Origin: Muribaculaceae bacterium Isolate-013 (NCI) | GTDB lineage: Bacteria; Bacteroidota; Bacteroidia; Bacteroidales; Muribaculaceae | DNA: 37,418 bases | Direction of reading: 5' to 3' | Assembly (NCBI GenBank): GCA_004102785.1 | Contig: SCEJ01000031.1 | Coordinates: 1-37,418 of the forward strand | The notes under the pieces: generated by a model | Database searches by the model: none | Seen by the model: only the letters and a program-made list of their open reading frames with translations | Told to the model about the DNA's origin: nothing | Part shown: in pieces, positions 10,463 to 19,446 of the stretch | How the letters are laid out: the number at the start of each line of letters is the position of its first letter | Numbering within the stretch: the stretch's first letter is position 1 | Position numbers and translations under genes: made by a program

Positions 10463-11350
10463 ATGGCAACATTAAGAGAACTGAAAGGACGCATCGGGTC
10501 GGTAGCCTCTTCCGAGAAGATTACCGGCGCAATGAAGATGATCTCCTCGGCCAAGATGCACAAGGCCGAGCAGGCTCTGCGTCAGTTGCGCCCCTTCCGC
10601 GACCAGGTGGAGACGATTATGGCCAATCTGGCCGATACCGACGCCACCTTCTCTTCGCCTCTGATGGAGGAGCGCCCCGTGCAGCACGCTATGATTGTGG
10701 TGTGGGGTTCCGACGACGGCCTCTGTGGCGCCTACAACGTCAACATCTTCAAGCAGCTATTGCAGAAAATCGCCGAATTGCGCGGCGCCCTGGGCGAGGA
10801 TGTGCGCATCAGCGTGTGCGGCATAGGCTCTAAAATCGCCAAGGCGTGCGCCAAGCTCAAGCTCCCCGGAGTAGAGGCCGTGGCCGCTCCCGCCGGGGTT
10901 GATTCAAAAAGCTCCGACGCCGCCGTGCGCGACTTCATATGGAGTCTGCGCGACAAATTCACCTCAGGCGAGGTTGACCGCGTGGATGCCGTCTACATGT
11001 CGTTCAAGAGCATCAGCCGCCAGCGTCTGGAGTCGGCGCAGCTCCTCCCCGTGGCTCCGTCGGCTTTCGCCTCGGCCTCGAAGGAGGTAAAGGCCCGGCC
11101 ATATATCTTCGAGCCGTCGGCCGAAGCGATATTCAACCGCATTCTCCCGATGTACCTGCTGGCTGTGATGCATGATATTTTCACCGAGAACCGCGCCAGC
11201 GAACAGGCCGCCCGTGTGATGGCCATGCAGAGCGCCAACGATAACGCCAAGAAACTCCGCGACCAGCTCAACCTTGAATTCAACAAGCTGCGCCAGGCCG
11301 CCATCACCACTGAACTCCTTGACATCCTCGGAGGGCAGGTGCGTGACTAA
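10463..11350 (+). CDS. atpG: F1Fo ATP synthase subunit gamma
   Basis: Gamma is the central shaft of F1. The 295-residue protein starts with the long helix LRELKGRIGSVASSEKITGAMKMISSAKM, shown here by its core GRIGSVASSEKITGAMKM, and ends with the matching helix carrying ARVMAMQSANDNAKKLRDQL and RQAAITTELLDILGG. Both helices form the rotor coiled coil. This is the last atp gene. nuoI begins only 30 bp later on the same strand, with no terminator between. Confidence 0.96.
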   Translation: MATLRELKGRIGSVASSEKITGAMKMISSAKMHKAEQALRQLRPFRDQVETIMANLADTDATFSSPLMEERPVQHAMIVVWGSDDGLCGAYNVNIFKQLLQKIAELRGALGEDVRISVCGIGSKIAKACAKLKLPGVEAVAAPAGVDSKSSDAAVRDFIWSLRDKFTSGEVDRVDAVYMSFKSISRQRLESAQLLPVAPSAFASASKEVKARPYIFEPSAEAIFNRILPMYLLAVMHDIFTENRASEQAARVMAMQSANDNAKKLRDQLNLEFNKLRQAAITTELLDILGGQVRD

Positions 11351-11380
11351 CCTACTGAAAATCGATAAACCAATCATAAA

Positions 11381-12226
11381 ATGGGTAGCATAAAAGATTA
11401 TTTTTCATCCTTAGGCTCCGGTGTCGCATCCCTTATAAAGGGTATGCAGGTCACCGGTAAGGAATTCGTCACCCCTAAGATTACTGAAAGATATCCTGAG
11501 AACCGCGACAATATGAACATATCGCAGCGGTTCCGCGCCGTGCTTGAGCTGAAATATGACCAGGACGGCAACCACCGCTGTATCGCCTGCGGTACGTGCG
11601 AGCGCAACTGCCCCAACGGCACTATCTCCATCGAATCGAAGATGGTCGAAACCTGGGACGGAAAGAAGAAAAAGAAGCTCGACAAGTATATCTACGACCT
11701 GGGTTCGTGCACTTTCTGCCAGTTGTGTGTGACCACATGCCCCACTGACGCGCTCGACTTCTCCAACGATTTCGAGCAGGCTGTGTTCTCGCGCGCCAAG
11801 CTCGTAAAGCAACTCAACTATCTTCCCGAGAAGCCCGAGCCCGAGCCTACGCCCGAGCAGCGTGCCAAGTTCGAGGCCGAGAAAGCCGCCAAAGCCGCAG
11901 CAGCAAAGGCCGCGGCTGCCGGTCCGGCCGTTGAGCTTGACGAAAAGGCGCTCAAAGCCATCGAGGCCGCTGCCGGCGACCCCGAGAAGCAGGCCAAGCT
12001 GCGCGCCGCATTCGAGAAAGCCGCCCGTCTGAAAGCCGAGAAGGCTGCCGCCGCCAAAGCCGCCGCCGCCCCGGCCGTTGAGCTTGACGACAAGGCCAGG
12101 AAAGCGCTCGAGGCTGCTGCCGGCGACCCCGAGAAGCAGGCCAAAATACGTGCCGCCCTTGAGAAAGCTGCCCGTCTGAAAGCCGAAAAGGCTGCCGCTA
12201 ACAATAATACTGAAAATAAAAACTAA
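11381..12226 (+). CDS. nuoI: NADH-quinone oxidoreductase subunit I with repeated C-terminal tail
   Basis: NuoI carries two 4Fe-4S clusters that pass electrons towards N2. Both motifs are intact: Cys67, 70, 73 and 77 in CIACGTCERNCP and Cys110, 113, 116 and 120 in CTFCQLCVTTCP. The core ends near residue 150. Beyond it lie about 130 residues of Ala/Lys/Glu-rich sequence that ordinary NuoI proteins (about 160-180 residues) lack. This tail holds two near-identical 49-residue units starting PAVELDEKA and PAVELDDKA, and is probably helical or coiled coil. Function unknown. The gene restarts the nuo series right after atpG. Confidence 0.95.
   Translation: MGSIKDYFSSLGSGVASLIKGMQVTGKEFVTPKITERYPENRDNMNISQRFRAVLELKYDQDGNHRCIACGTCERNCPNGTISIESKMVETWDGKKKKKLDKYIYDLGSCTFCQLCVTTCPTDALDFSNDFEQAVFSRAKLVKQLNYLPEKPEPEPTPEQRAKFEAEKAAKAAAAKAAAAGPAVELDEKALKAIEAAAGDPEKQAKLRAAFEKAARLKAEKAAAAKAAAAPAVELDDKARKALEAAAGDPEKQAKIRAALEKAARLKAEKAAANNNTENKN
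11924..12203 (+). repeat. 147-bp tandem repeat encoding the NuoI tail
   Basis: CCGGCCGTTGAGCTTGA recurs at 11924 and 12071, a period of 147 bp or 49 codons. The second unit is incomplete at its end. Differences are mostly synonymous or conservative (for example AKLRAAF against AKIRAAL), so the frame and protein sequence have been kept after duplication. Confidence 0.85.
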
Positions 12227-12235
12227 GCATTATAT

Positions 12236-12751
12236 ATGGAATCAGTAGGAAGTCTCATCGCCTATGGGGTAATCACTGCGGTGATTATCATCTGCTCGGT
12301 GCTTGCTGTTACCACACGCAGAATCCTGCGTGCCGCCACCTACCTGCTGTTTACCCTTTTTGCCACCGCCGCCTATTACTTCATGCTCGACTACGAGTTT
12401 CTGGGCGCGGTGCAGATTGCGGTTTACGCCGGAGGCATTGTGGTGCTGTTCGTGTTCTCTATTCTCCTGACCAGTCACCCCGGCGACAACAGCGCCAAAC
12501 TCGCTTCTAAAAAACGTATCCTGGGTCTCACCGGAGCCCTGGCCATGCTTGCCGTGGCCGGCTATTCGCTGGTGAGCCGCACGGAATTCCTTACCGCCAC
12601 AGCCAAGGGCGATAACCCCGATATGCAGACTATCGGCGATACCCTTCTCGGCACCGGCCACGCACAGTATATGCTTCCTTTCGAGGCTATATCGGTGCTG
12701 CTTCTGGCCTGCATCATCGGCGGTGTGGTGATAGCCCGTAAAAACCGTTAA
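12236..12751 (+). CDS. nuoJ: NADH-quinone oxidoreductase subunit J
   Basis: NuoJ is a membrane subunit of the pumping arm near NuoK and NuoA. The 171-residue protein has about five hydrophobic helices and the conserved third-helix motif GAVQIAVYAGGIVVLFVF, site of the pi-bulge that is important in complex I turnover. It starts 9 bp after nuoI and is followed by nuoK after 20 bp. Confidence 0.94.
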   Translation: MESVGSLIAYGVITAVIIICSVLAVTTRRILRAATYLLFTLFATAAYYFMLDYEFLGAVQIAVYAGGIVVLFVFSILLTSHPGDNSAKLASKKRILGLTGALAMLAVAGYSLVSRTEFLTATAKGDNPDMQTIGDTLLGTGHAQYMLPFEAISVLLLACIIGGVVIARKNR

Positions 12752-12771
12752 CGCAAAAATCAAAACCGGAA

Positions 12772-13083
12772 ATGGATCTTACAATACTTTTCTACCTCAT
12801 TCCGAGCTTGATCATGTTTTGCTGCGGTCTGTATGGCTTCATCACCCGCCGCAACATGATTGCCATCCTCATCTCGCTCGAGCTTATGCTCAACTCGGTC
12901 GACATCAATTTTGTGGTGTTCAACCGCTTCCTTTATCCCGGCGAGCTTGAAGGCATGTTCTTCTCACTGTTCGCCATAGCTCTGGCCGCGGCCGAGACCG
13001 CCCTCGCCATCGCTATCATCATCAATGTGTTCCGCGTGTCGGAGAACATCGATGTGGCTGATGTTACTAAAATGAAAAATTAA
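12772..13083 (+). CDS. nuoK: NADH-quinone oxidoreductase subunit K
   Basis: NuoK is a three-helix, antiporter-like membrane subunit. The 103-residue protein shows the family core NMIAILISLELMLNSVDINF with the membrane glutamate of helix two, and a second membrane glutamate in AAAETALAIAI. Both acidic residues belong to the proton path. The length is normal, and nuoL begins 8 bp after the stop. Confidence 0.95.
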   Translation: MDLTILFYLIPSLIMFCCGLYGFITRRNMIAILISLELMLNSVDINFVVFNRFLYPGELEGMFFSLFAIALAAAETALAIAIIINVFRVSENIDVADVTKMKN

Positions 13084-13091
13084 GTGCCCGT

Positions 13092-15119
13092 ATGTCACCT
13101 GTAATTCCTCTTTTAATTCTGGCCATCCCGCTGGGGATGTTTCTGCTCCTGGGTCTGACCGGGCATAAGATGCAGCACCGATGGGCCGGTATCGCCGGTA
13201 CTGTCGGCATGGGTGTGACTGCCGTCCTCGCATACTATACGGCTTTCACTTATTTCTTCTCCGGCGACCCTGCGTTTGTCGACGCCGACGCCCACACTCG
13301 CCTCCAGGCTGTGATTTTCAACCACGACTGGCTGGCTTTCACTGACAAGCTGGTTATTCGTCTGGGCTTCCTGCTCGACCCGATTTCAGCTCTGCTGTTA
13401 GTGGTGATCACCACCATCTCGTTCATGGTACACCTTTACAGCAACGGCTACATGCGCGACCATCATGGCGTGTGGGAAACCGGTTTCCAGCGCTTCTACG
13501 CATTTCTGAGCCTCTTCTCGTTCTCGATGCTCGGACTGGTTGTGGCCACCAACATCTTCCAGATGTATATCTTCTGGGAGCTCGTGGGTGCCTCATCGTA
13601 TCTGCTCATCGGTTTCTACTACACCAAGCCCTCGGCCGTATCAGCATCGAAGAAGGCTTTTATCGTGACCCGTTTCGCCGACCTCGGATTCCTTATCGGT
13701 ATCCTCGTGCTGAGCTTCTACACCGGCACTTTCAATTTCACCGATCTCACTTCGGTTGAAGTGGCCGACGGCGTATATCAGATCAGCCAGGGCACTGCCG
13801 AAGGCGTAAAGAGCATTTTCGCCAACTCGGCAGCCCCGATGTTCATGGGTGCCTCGGTGCTCACATGGGCGCTGGTGCTCATCTTCATGGGCGGTATGGG
13901 TAAGTCGGCCATGATGCCGCTCCATATCTGGCTTCCCGACGCCATGGAGGGACCGACCCCTGTCTCGGCTCTGATTCACGCCGCCACTATGGTTGTGGCC
14001 GGTGTGTATCTGGTGGCCCGCCTCTTCCCGCTTTACCTGATGGAGACCGCCGCCCTCGACATCATTGTGGTGGTCGGTGCCCTCACTGCCCTATATGCCG
14101 CTATGGTGGCCTGTACGCAGATTGACATCAAGCGTGTGCTGGCATTCTCTACCATCTCGCAGATTGCATTCATGATGGTGTCGCTCGGTGTTGCCCGTCC
14201 GGAATTCCATCATGGCCTGGGCTACATGGCCGGCATGTTCCACCTGTTCACCCACGCCATGTTCAAGGCGCTGCTCTTCCTCTGCGCCGGAGCCCTGATT
14301 CATGCCATCGGCTCGAATGACTACACCGATATGCACGGCCTGCGCAAGCATATGCCCATCACGCATATCGCCTTCCTTATCGGCTGCCTGGCAATCGCCG
14401 GTATCATACCTTTCGCCGGTTTCTTCTCCAAGGATGAAATCCTTACCGCCACGATGGGCCATTCGATTTTCTGGTATATCTGGATGTCGCTCGTGGCCGG
14501 TCTGACCGCCTTCTATATGTTCCGTCTCTACTACCTTATCTTCTGGTGGAAGGAACACAAGGTGCGCGAGGGGCATCACGCTCCCCACGACCAGCCCTGG
14601 ACCATGACCCTGCCGCTGATTATCCTCTCGGTGGTGTCGGTGTTCGCCGGTTTCGTGCCGATGGGCAATCTCGTGACATGGAACGGCCATGAGATGTTCT
14701 CCAGCGTGAACTTCTTCACCAACCTCTCGGCTCTTGACTGGAGCGTGGCATCCATCTCCCTTGCCGTGGCTGTGCTCGCCATCGTGCTTGCCACTGTGAT
14801 GTACAAGAAGGAGAACCCGCTCCCCGCAAAACTCAAAAACGCTATGCCCGCCCTCTGGGACTGGTGTCACCACCGCTTCTACTGGGATGAGCTCTATATC
14901 TTCATCACCCACAAGATTATTTTCGGTTGCATCTCCAAGCCTATCGCATGGTTCGACCGTCATATAATCGACGGTTCGATGGACGGCCTGGCCACTGTGA
15001 CAAACAAACTCTCCTACGCCATCCGTGGCCTGCAGTCGGGCAAGATACAGATGTATGTGTGGTGGTATCTCATCGGAGTAGTGCTCCTGGGTGCCGTAGT
15101 GATGGTGTGCGTGCTTTGA
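13092..15119 (+). CDS. nuoL: NADH-quinone oxidoreductase subunit L
   Basis: NuoL is the distal antiporter-like proton pump subunit with a long lateral helix. The 675-residue protein is normal for the family, with many hydrophobic helices, FWELVGASSYLLIGFYY carrying the key glutamate, HIWLPDAMEGPTPVSALIHA, and FSTISQIAFMMVSLG. The last 150 residues fit the lateral helix and final membrane anchor. nuoM follows after 67 bp. Confidence 0.95.
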   Translation: MSPVIPLLILAIPLGMFLLLGLTGHKMQHRWAGIAGTVGMGVTAVLAYYTAFTYFFSGDPAFVDADAHTRLQAVIFNHDWLAFTDKLVIRLGFLLDPISALLLVVITTISFMVHLYSNGYMRDHHGVWETGFQRFYAFLSLFSFSMLGLVVATNIFQMYIFWELVGASSYLLIGFYYTKPSAVSASKKAFIVTRFADLGFLIGILVLSFYTGTFNFTDLTSVEVADGVYQISQGTAEGVKSIFANSAAPMFMGASVLTWALVLIFMGGMGKSAMMPLHIWLPDAMEGPTPVSALIHAATMVVAGVYLVARLFPLYLMETAALDIIVVVGALTALYAAMVACTQIDIKRVLAFSTISQIAFMMVSLGVARPEFHHGLGYMAGMFHLFTHAMFKALLFLCAGALIHAIGSNDYTDMHGLRKHMPITHIAFLIGCLAIAGIIPFAGFFSKDEILTATMGHSIFWYIWMSLVAGLTAFYMFRLYYLIFWWKEHKVREGHHAPHDQPWTMTLPLIILSVVSVFAGFVPMGNLVTWNGHEMFSSVNFFTNLSALDWSVASISLAVAVLAIVLATVMYKKENPLPAKLKNAMPALWDWCHHRFYWDELYIFITHKIIFGCISKPIAWFDRHIIDGSMDGLATVTNKLSYAIRGLQSGKIQMYVWWYLIGVVLLGAVVMVCVL

Positions 15120-15186
15120 GCCGCAGCCTCCCCGCACTGCCTTAATCTCATAGAAACACAGTAAAATACAGTAAATCATAACAGAA

Positions 15187-16680
15187 ATGTTGTTTGAAAA
15201 CATCCTGATATATTTCGTGGTGATACCCCTGCTCATGCTGGGTGGTTTCGCCCTTTGCCGGGGCATCAAGGGTGTGCGCGCCGTGGCCGTCATCGGCTCG
15301 ATAGCGCTTCTCGCCTTGAGCGTGTGGGTCATGGCCGACTACATCGCGCTGCGCCAGGCCGGCAATACCGAAGAGATGCTCTTCACCGGTAGCTGGGAAT
15401 GGTTCGGGCCGCTGCACATCAACCTGTCGGTGGGTGTCGACGGTATCTCCATCGCCATGCTCCTCCTTTCGTCGATAATCGTTTTCGCCGGCTCCTTCGC
15501 CTCGTGGAAGATTGAGAACGCACGCCACTTCTTCATGTGGCTTCTCCTCCTTTCCACCGGTGTGTTCGGCTTCTTCATCACTACCGACCTCTTCACGATG
15601 TTCATGTTCTACGAGGTGGCGCTCATACCGATGTATCTTCTCATCGGCCAGTGGGGCACAGGCCGCAAGGAGTATTCGGCCATGAAGCTCACCCTGATGC
15701 TCATGGGCGGCTCTGCGTTCCTGATGCTCTCCCTTATCGGCATCTACTACCAGGCCGGCCTGGAGTCATGGAACATCCTTGAAATCGCCAACCATGCCCA
15801 TATCGACAAGGGGTGGCAGTATTTCCTCTTCCCGATGTGCTTCGTGGGCTTCGGCGTGCTGGGCGCCATGTTCCCTTTCCACACATGGTCGCCCGACGGT
15901 CATGCCTGTGCTCCGACTGCGGTGTCGATGCTCCACGCCGGCGTGCTTATGAAGCTCGGTGGCTACGGCTGCTTCCGCGTGGCCATGTATCTGATGCCCG
16001 AGGCCGCCAACGACCTTGCATGGATTTTCCTTATCCTCACCGGTATCTCGGTGGTCTACGGCGCCTTCTCGGCATGTGTGCAGACCGACCTCAAATACAT
16101 CAACGCCTACTCCTCGGTGTCGCACTGCGGCATGGTGCTCTTCGCCATCCTGATGATCAACACCACGGCCATGACCGGCGCCATCATGCAGATGCTTTCG
16201 CACGGTCTGATGACGGCCCTCTTCTTCGCCCTTATCGGTATGATTTATGGACGTACCCACACGCGTGATATCCGTCTGATGGGCGGTCTGATGAAGATAA
16301 TGCCGTTTCTCGGCGTGGCCTATGTCATCGCCGGTATGGCCTCGCTGGGTCTGCCCGGTCTTTCGGGCTTTGTGGCCGAGATGACAATCTTCGTGGGTTC
16401 GTTTGAGCATACCGACATGTTCCACCGCACCTTCACCATCATCGCCTGCTGCTCGATTGTAATCACCGCGGTGTATATCCTCCGCGTGGTCGGCAAGCTG
16501 CTTTTCGGCCCGGTGCAGGACAAGCATCACCTCGAACTCACCGACGCCACATGGTGGGAGCGCTTCTCGGCCATCACCCTTATCGTGTGTGTGGCCGGCA
16601 TCGGCTGCTTCCCCGAATTCTTCGAGTGGCTCATCCGCTTCACGTTTAACCCTGAAATCTTCCATGCTATCGGCATGTAA
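15187..16680 (+). CDS. nuoM: NADH-quinone oxidoreductase subunit M
   Basis: NuoM is the central antiporter-like pump subunit. The 497-residue protein has FMFYEVALIPMYLLIGQWG with the essential membrane glutamate, and HTWSPDGHACAPTAVSML, the counterpart of the usual HTWLPDAHxEAPTAGS motif. The family position after HTW is normally Leu and the one after DAH is variable; here the loop is SPDGHACAP, a mild variation. The gap to nuoN is 23 bp. Confidence 0.95.
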   Translation: MLFENILIYFVVIPLLMLGGFALCRGIKGVRAVAVIGSIALLALSVWVMADYIALRQAGNTEEMLFTGSWEWFGPLHINLSVGVDGISIAMLLLSSIIVFAGSFASWKIENARHFFMWLLLLSTGVFGFFITTDLFTMFMFYEVALIPMYLLIGQWGTGRKEYSAMKLTLMLMGGSAFLMLSLIGIYYQAGLESWNILEIANHAHIDKGWQYFLFPMCFVGFGVLGAMFPFHTWSPDGHACAPTAVSMLHAGVLMKLGGYGCFRVAMYLMPEAANDLAWIFLILTGISVVYGAFSACVQTDLKYINAYSSVSHCGMVLFAILMINTTAMTGAIMQMLSHGLMTALFFALIGMIYGRTHTRDIRLMGGLMKIMPFLGVAYVIAGMASLGLPGLSGFVAEMTIFVGSFEHTDMFHRTFTIIACCSIVITAVYILRVVGKLLFGPVQDKHHLELTDATWWERFSAITLIVCVAGIGCFPEFFEWLIRFTFNPEIFHAIGM

Positions 16681-16703
16681 TGATGTAGAATAGCAATACC
16701 AAT

Positions 16704-18173
16704 ATGGATTACTCACAGTTTCTGGTAATGCGGCAGGAGATAGCGCTGCTGGTAGTGTTCCTGCTCGTTTTCCTCTATGACACATTTATGCCCAAAGGGG
16801 CACTCAAAGGCACATCGTGGTTTGCGGTAGCCTGCTTCGCGATATATACCGCCTGGTGCTTCCTCTTCCCGGTGACGCAGGATGTGCAGGCTTTTGACGG
16901 GATGTATGTCACCTCGAAAGTGTGCGCGCTGATAAAGAATGTTCTCAATGTGGGCGCGCTGATAGTGCTGGTGCAGTCGACCACCTGGTCGGCCACCGAC
17001 GAGCAGTCGCAGCGCCGCGGCGAGTTCTACGAGCTGCTGCTGGTTACGCTTTTCGGCATGTATCTGATGATTTCGGCCCGTCACTTCCTTGTGTTCCTTA
17101 TCGGTTTGGAATCAGCCTCGCTTCCGCTGGCTGCCATGGTGGCTTTCGACAAGAACCGCTATGAGAGCCATGAGGCCGCCATCAAATATATGCTCACCGC
17201 CGTGTTCTCGTCGGCTGTGTTCATGATGGGCCTTTCGTTCGTCTACGGTCTCACCGGCACCATGTACTTCTCGGGCATAGCATCCGCACTGAGCGCATCG
17301 GGCAACTCCGCCCTGCTCATCTGCGCCCTGGCATTCGTTATCTCCGGTATCGGCTTCAAGCTGTCGCTCGTGCCTTTCCATCTCTGGACCGCCGATGTAT
17401 ATCAGGGCGCTCCCACTTCGGTTACCTCCTATCTCTCGGTAATCTCCAAGGGTGCTGCCGCATTCGCCTTCATGGTAGTGCTGGTGCAGTGCTTCGGCGC
17501 TTTCTACGCCGGGGTGTGGGAATGGATGCTCTATGCGTTGATTATCCTCACCATCACCGTAGGTAACCTCTTCGCCATCCGTCAGAAGAACATGAAGCGC
17601 TTCCTGGCCTTCTCGTCAATCTCGCAGGCCGGTTACATCATGCTCGGCATCGAAGGCTTCAGCTCCGTAGGCATGGGTGCGCTGATTTTCTACGTGCTTG
17701 TCTACGTGTTCTCCAACCTCGGCGCATTCGGTGTGATCGGCGCCATCGAGAACAAGACCGGCAAGGTTTCTATGACCGACTACAACGGCCTGTCGCGCAC
17801 CAACCCCTGGCTGGCCTGCTCGATGATGCTCGCCATGTTCTCCCTGGCAGGTATCCCGCCGTTCGCCGGTTTCTTCAGCAAGTTCTTCATCTTCACATCG
17901 GCCATCAACCAGGGCTCGGTAGCCATCTACATCCTGGTGCTTATCGCTCTGATCAACACCATCATCTCGCTCTACTACTACCTGCTGGTGGTCAAGGCCA
18001 TGTATATCTCGCCCGAAGAACCTCAGATTGCCAACTTCCGCTCCACCTTTGCCGAACGCCTGGCAATGTGGGTATGCGTGGCCGGCATCGTAGGTCTCGG
18101 CATCGTAAGCTGCTTCTACAACAGCATCTACGAAATCACCGCCGGCACCGACCTCTTCGCCGCCATCCCCTGA
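16704..18173 (+). CDS. nuoN: NADH-quinone oxidoreductase subunit N
   Basis: NuoN is the antiporter-like pump subunit beside NuoK. The 489-residue protein has LVFLIGLESASLPLAAMVAF with its membrane glutamate, FHLWTADVYQGAPTSVTSYL, and RFLAFSSISQAGYIMLG, all family hallmarks. It is the last gene of the energy cluster: the strong terminator at 18201 follows 27 bp after the stop. Confidence 0.95.
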   Translation: MDYSQFLVMRQEIALLVVFLLVFLYDTFMPKGALKGTSWFAVACFAIYTAWCFLFPVTQDVQAFDGMYVTSKVCALIKNVLNVGALIVLVQSTTWSATDEQSQRRGEFYELLLVTLFGMYLMISARHFLVFLIGLESASLPLAAMVAFDKNRYESHEAAIKYMLTAVFSSAVFMMGLSFVYGLTGTMYFSGIASALSASGNSALLICALAFVISGIGFKLSLVPFHLWTADVYQGAPTSVTSYLSVISKGAAAFAFMVVLVQCFGAFYAGVWEWMLYALIILTITVGNLFAIRQKNMKRFLAFSSISQAGYIMLGIEGFSSVGMGALIFYVLVYVFSNLGAFGVIGAIENKTGKVSMTDYNGLSRTNPWLACSMMLAMFSLAGIPPFAGFFSKFFIFTSAINQGSVAIYILVLIALINTIISLYYYLLVVKAMYISPEEPQIANFRSTFAERLAMWVCVAGIVGLGIVSCFYNSIYEITAGTDLFAAIP

Positions 18174-18200
18174 CAACCCCTTCTCCACGCAGATAAACCA

Positions 18201-18239
18201 GCGGGCAGAATCCACCCAAGGATTCTGCCCGCCGCTTTT
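18201..18239 (+). terminator. Rho-independent terminator of the nuo-atp-nuo operon
   Basis: GCGGGCAGAATCC pairs perfectly over 13 bp with GGATTCTGCCCGC around the loop ACCCAA, followed by CGCTTTTC. It lies 27 bp after nuoN and is the first convincing terminator since the promoter near 192. Confidence 0.88.
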
Positions 18240-18337
18240 CCTGCACTATCTCAAATTGTTCTGGTTAAGAATTGTCTTTGGCAATTATATAATTAACGTG
18301 AGTTCGATATAACAATTCTGCTGTCCAACAATAAAAC

Positions 18338-18372
18338 AATCAGCCAATTAGTTTTATACTAATTGGCTGATT
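18338..18372. other. Perfect hairpin inside the left end of the IS
   Basis: AATCAGCCAATTAG and CTAATTGGCTGATT pair over 14 bp around a seven-base loop (TTTTATA), followed by TTTC. It lies between the left inverted repeat and the transposase start, so it may act as a terminator that shields the transposase from outside transcription. Confidence 0.65.
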
Positions 18373-18443
18373 TTCTTGGTAGTCTCACGAAAAAATCGTA
18401 AATTTATAGTGCCCAATTATAACATTTACAAGCATTTACCGCT

Positions 18444-19346
18444 ATGATTACCGAGGACAAAATTACTGAAATTTTCTGTCTTGCCGATGATTTCTGCAAG
18501 TATTTTTCTTCTGAACTCAAAAAGCATCAGCTCAGTGATGGCAAGAAGCATCGCAATAAGCCGGGACGGCTTTCCGATGCCGAGGTCATCACCATCCTGA
18601 TTCTCTTTCACAGCAAGGGATTCAGATGCCTCAGACACTTTTACACTAAGTATGTCTGCAAGCACCTTCTCCACCTGTTCCCTAAGGCTGTGTGATACAA
18701 CAGATTTGTCGAATTGCAAAAGTCCGTGCTACTGTCACTCACGGTATTCATAAAGGAAGAGTTGCCTGGGACTTGTACCGGCATTGCGTATGTTGATTCG
18801 ACTCCGTTGAGAGTCTGCAAACACCAGCGCATACTTATCCACAATACTTTCAAAGGTATCGCTCAGCGGGGCAAGTGCTCGATGGGATGGCTATTCGGCT
18901 TTAAGCTGCACCTGATCATCAATGACAAAGGTGAGATTCTGAACTTTATGTTCACCCCGGGTAATGAAGATGACCGCGAGCCACTGTATTCAGAGTCATT
19001 TATTGAAAACGTCAAGGGCAAACTCTGTGGTGATAAAGGATATATCGGCAAACAACTGTCTGAGTTCCTGTTCATGAACGGAATCCAGCTCGTTACCAAG
19101 GTTAAAAACAACATGAGGAACTCGCTGTTGTCCGTGGCTGACAAAATTATGCTTCGCAAAAGAGCTCTTGTTGAATCTGTTGACGATGAACTTAAAAATA
19201 TCGCTCAAATAGAACACTCAAGGCATCGGTCGTTCGCAAATTTCATAACCAATGCCTTGAGTGCCATTGCCGCATACTGTTTCTTCCCAAAGAAACCGTC
19301 GATTTCTTTGCCGTTCGTGGCGGACAATCAATTGACGTTGTTCTGA
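18444..19346 (+). pseudogene. IS982-family transposase interrupted by an in-frame TGA
   Basis: The reading frame begins MITEDKITEIFCLADDFCKYF and runs to FPKAV, where TGA at 18693-18695 ends it. The same frame then continues without a shift as YNRFVELQKSVLLSL to the normal end at 19346, giving 300 sense-plus-stop codons, the family length. Candidate DDE residues are Asp in AYVDSTPLRVC, Asp in CGDKGYIGK and Glu in LVESVDDELK, all downstream of the stop. One base change (for example TCA to TGA) explains the break. Read-through is possible but not supported, so the element is probably immobile unless helped in trans. Confidence 0.9.
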
Positions 19347-19383
19347 TTACTTATATCGAACTCACGTTAGTTATAATTGGCAT

Positions 19384-19419
19384 TAAAAATATAGGCCTGC
19401 CATCTCTGCAAGCCTATAT
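19384..19419 (-). terminator. Terminator of the glucan utilisation operon
   Basis: On the minus strand, ATATAGGC pairs with GCCTATAT, with further partial pairing of TGC and GCA inside, followed by TTTTTAATG. It lies 28 bp after the GH3 stop, at the end of the five-gene operon. Confidence 0.75.
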
Positions 19420-19446
19420 CAAATCTGTTTTACCTTATGAATTATT

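Larger units (their letters stand above)
18288..19375 (+). mobile_element. IS982-family insertion sequence, inactivated
   Basis: The element is about 1088 bp, normal for IS982. Its ends are inverted repeats of 25 bp with one mismatch: TATAATTAACGTGAGTTCGA... on the left (18288-18312) and the complement of TATAACTAACGTGAGTTCGA... on the right (19351-19375). The inner 19 bp match exactly. I see no clean target duplication; TTGGCAATTA on the left and TTGGCATTA on the right are only near matches. It sits between the nuo terminator and the glucan locus, at the left edge of the AT-rich island. Confidence 0.88.

Noticed and set aside
11875-12226. NuoI tail as a frameshift artefact
   Set aside because: The tail stays in one frame, the repeat units are conserved at the protein level, and nuoJ starts 9 bp after the stop.
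14091-15332. Minus-strand open frame of 413 codons opposite nuoL
   Set aside because: NuoL is clear on the plus strand; the antisense frame has no recognisable feature.
18693-18695. TGA recoded as an amino acid (selenocysteine or code change)
   Set aside because: The window's other genes use TGA as a normal stop (for example nuoB, nuoCD, atpB, atpH-adjacent atpF), and no selenoprotein family is involved.
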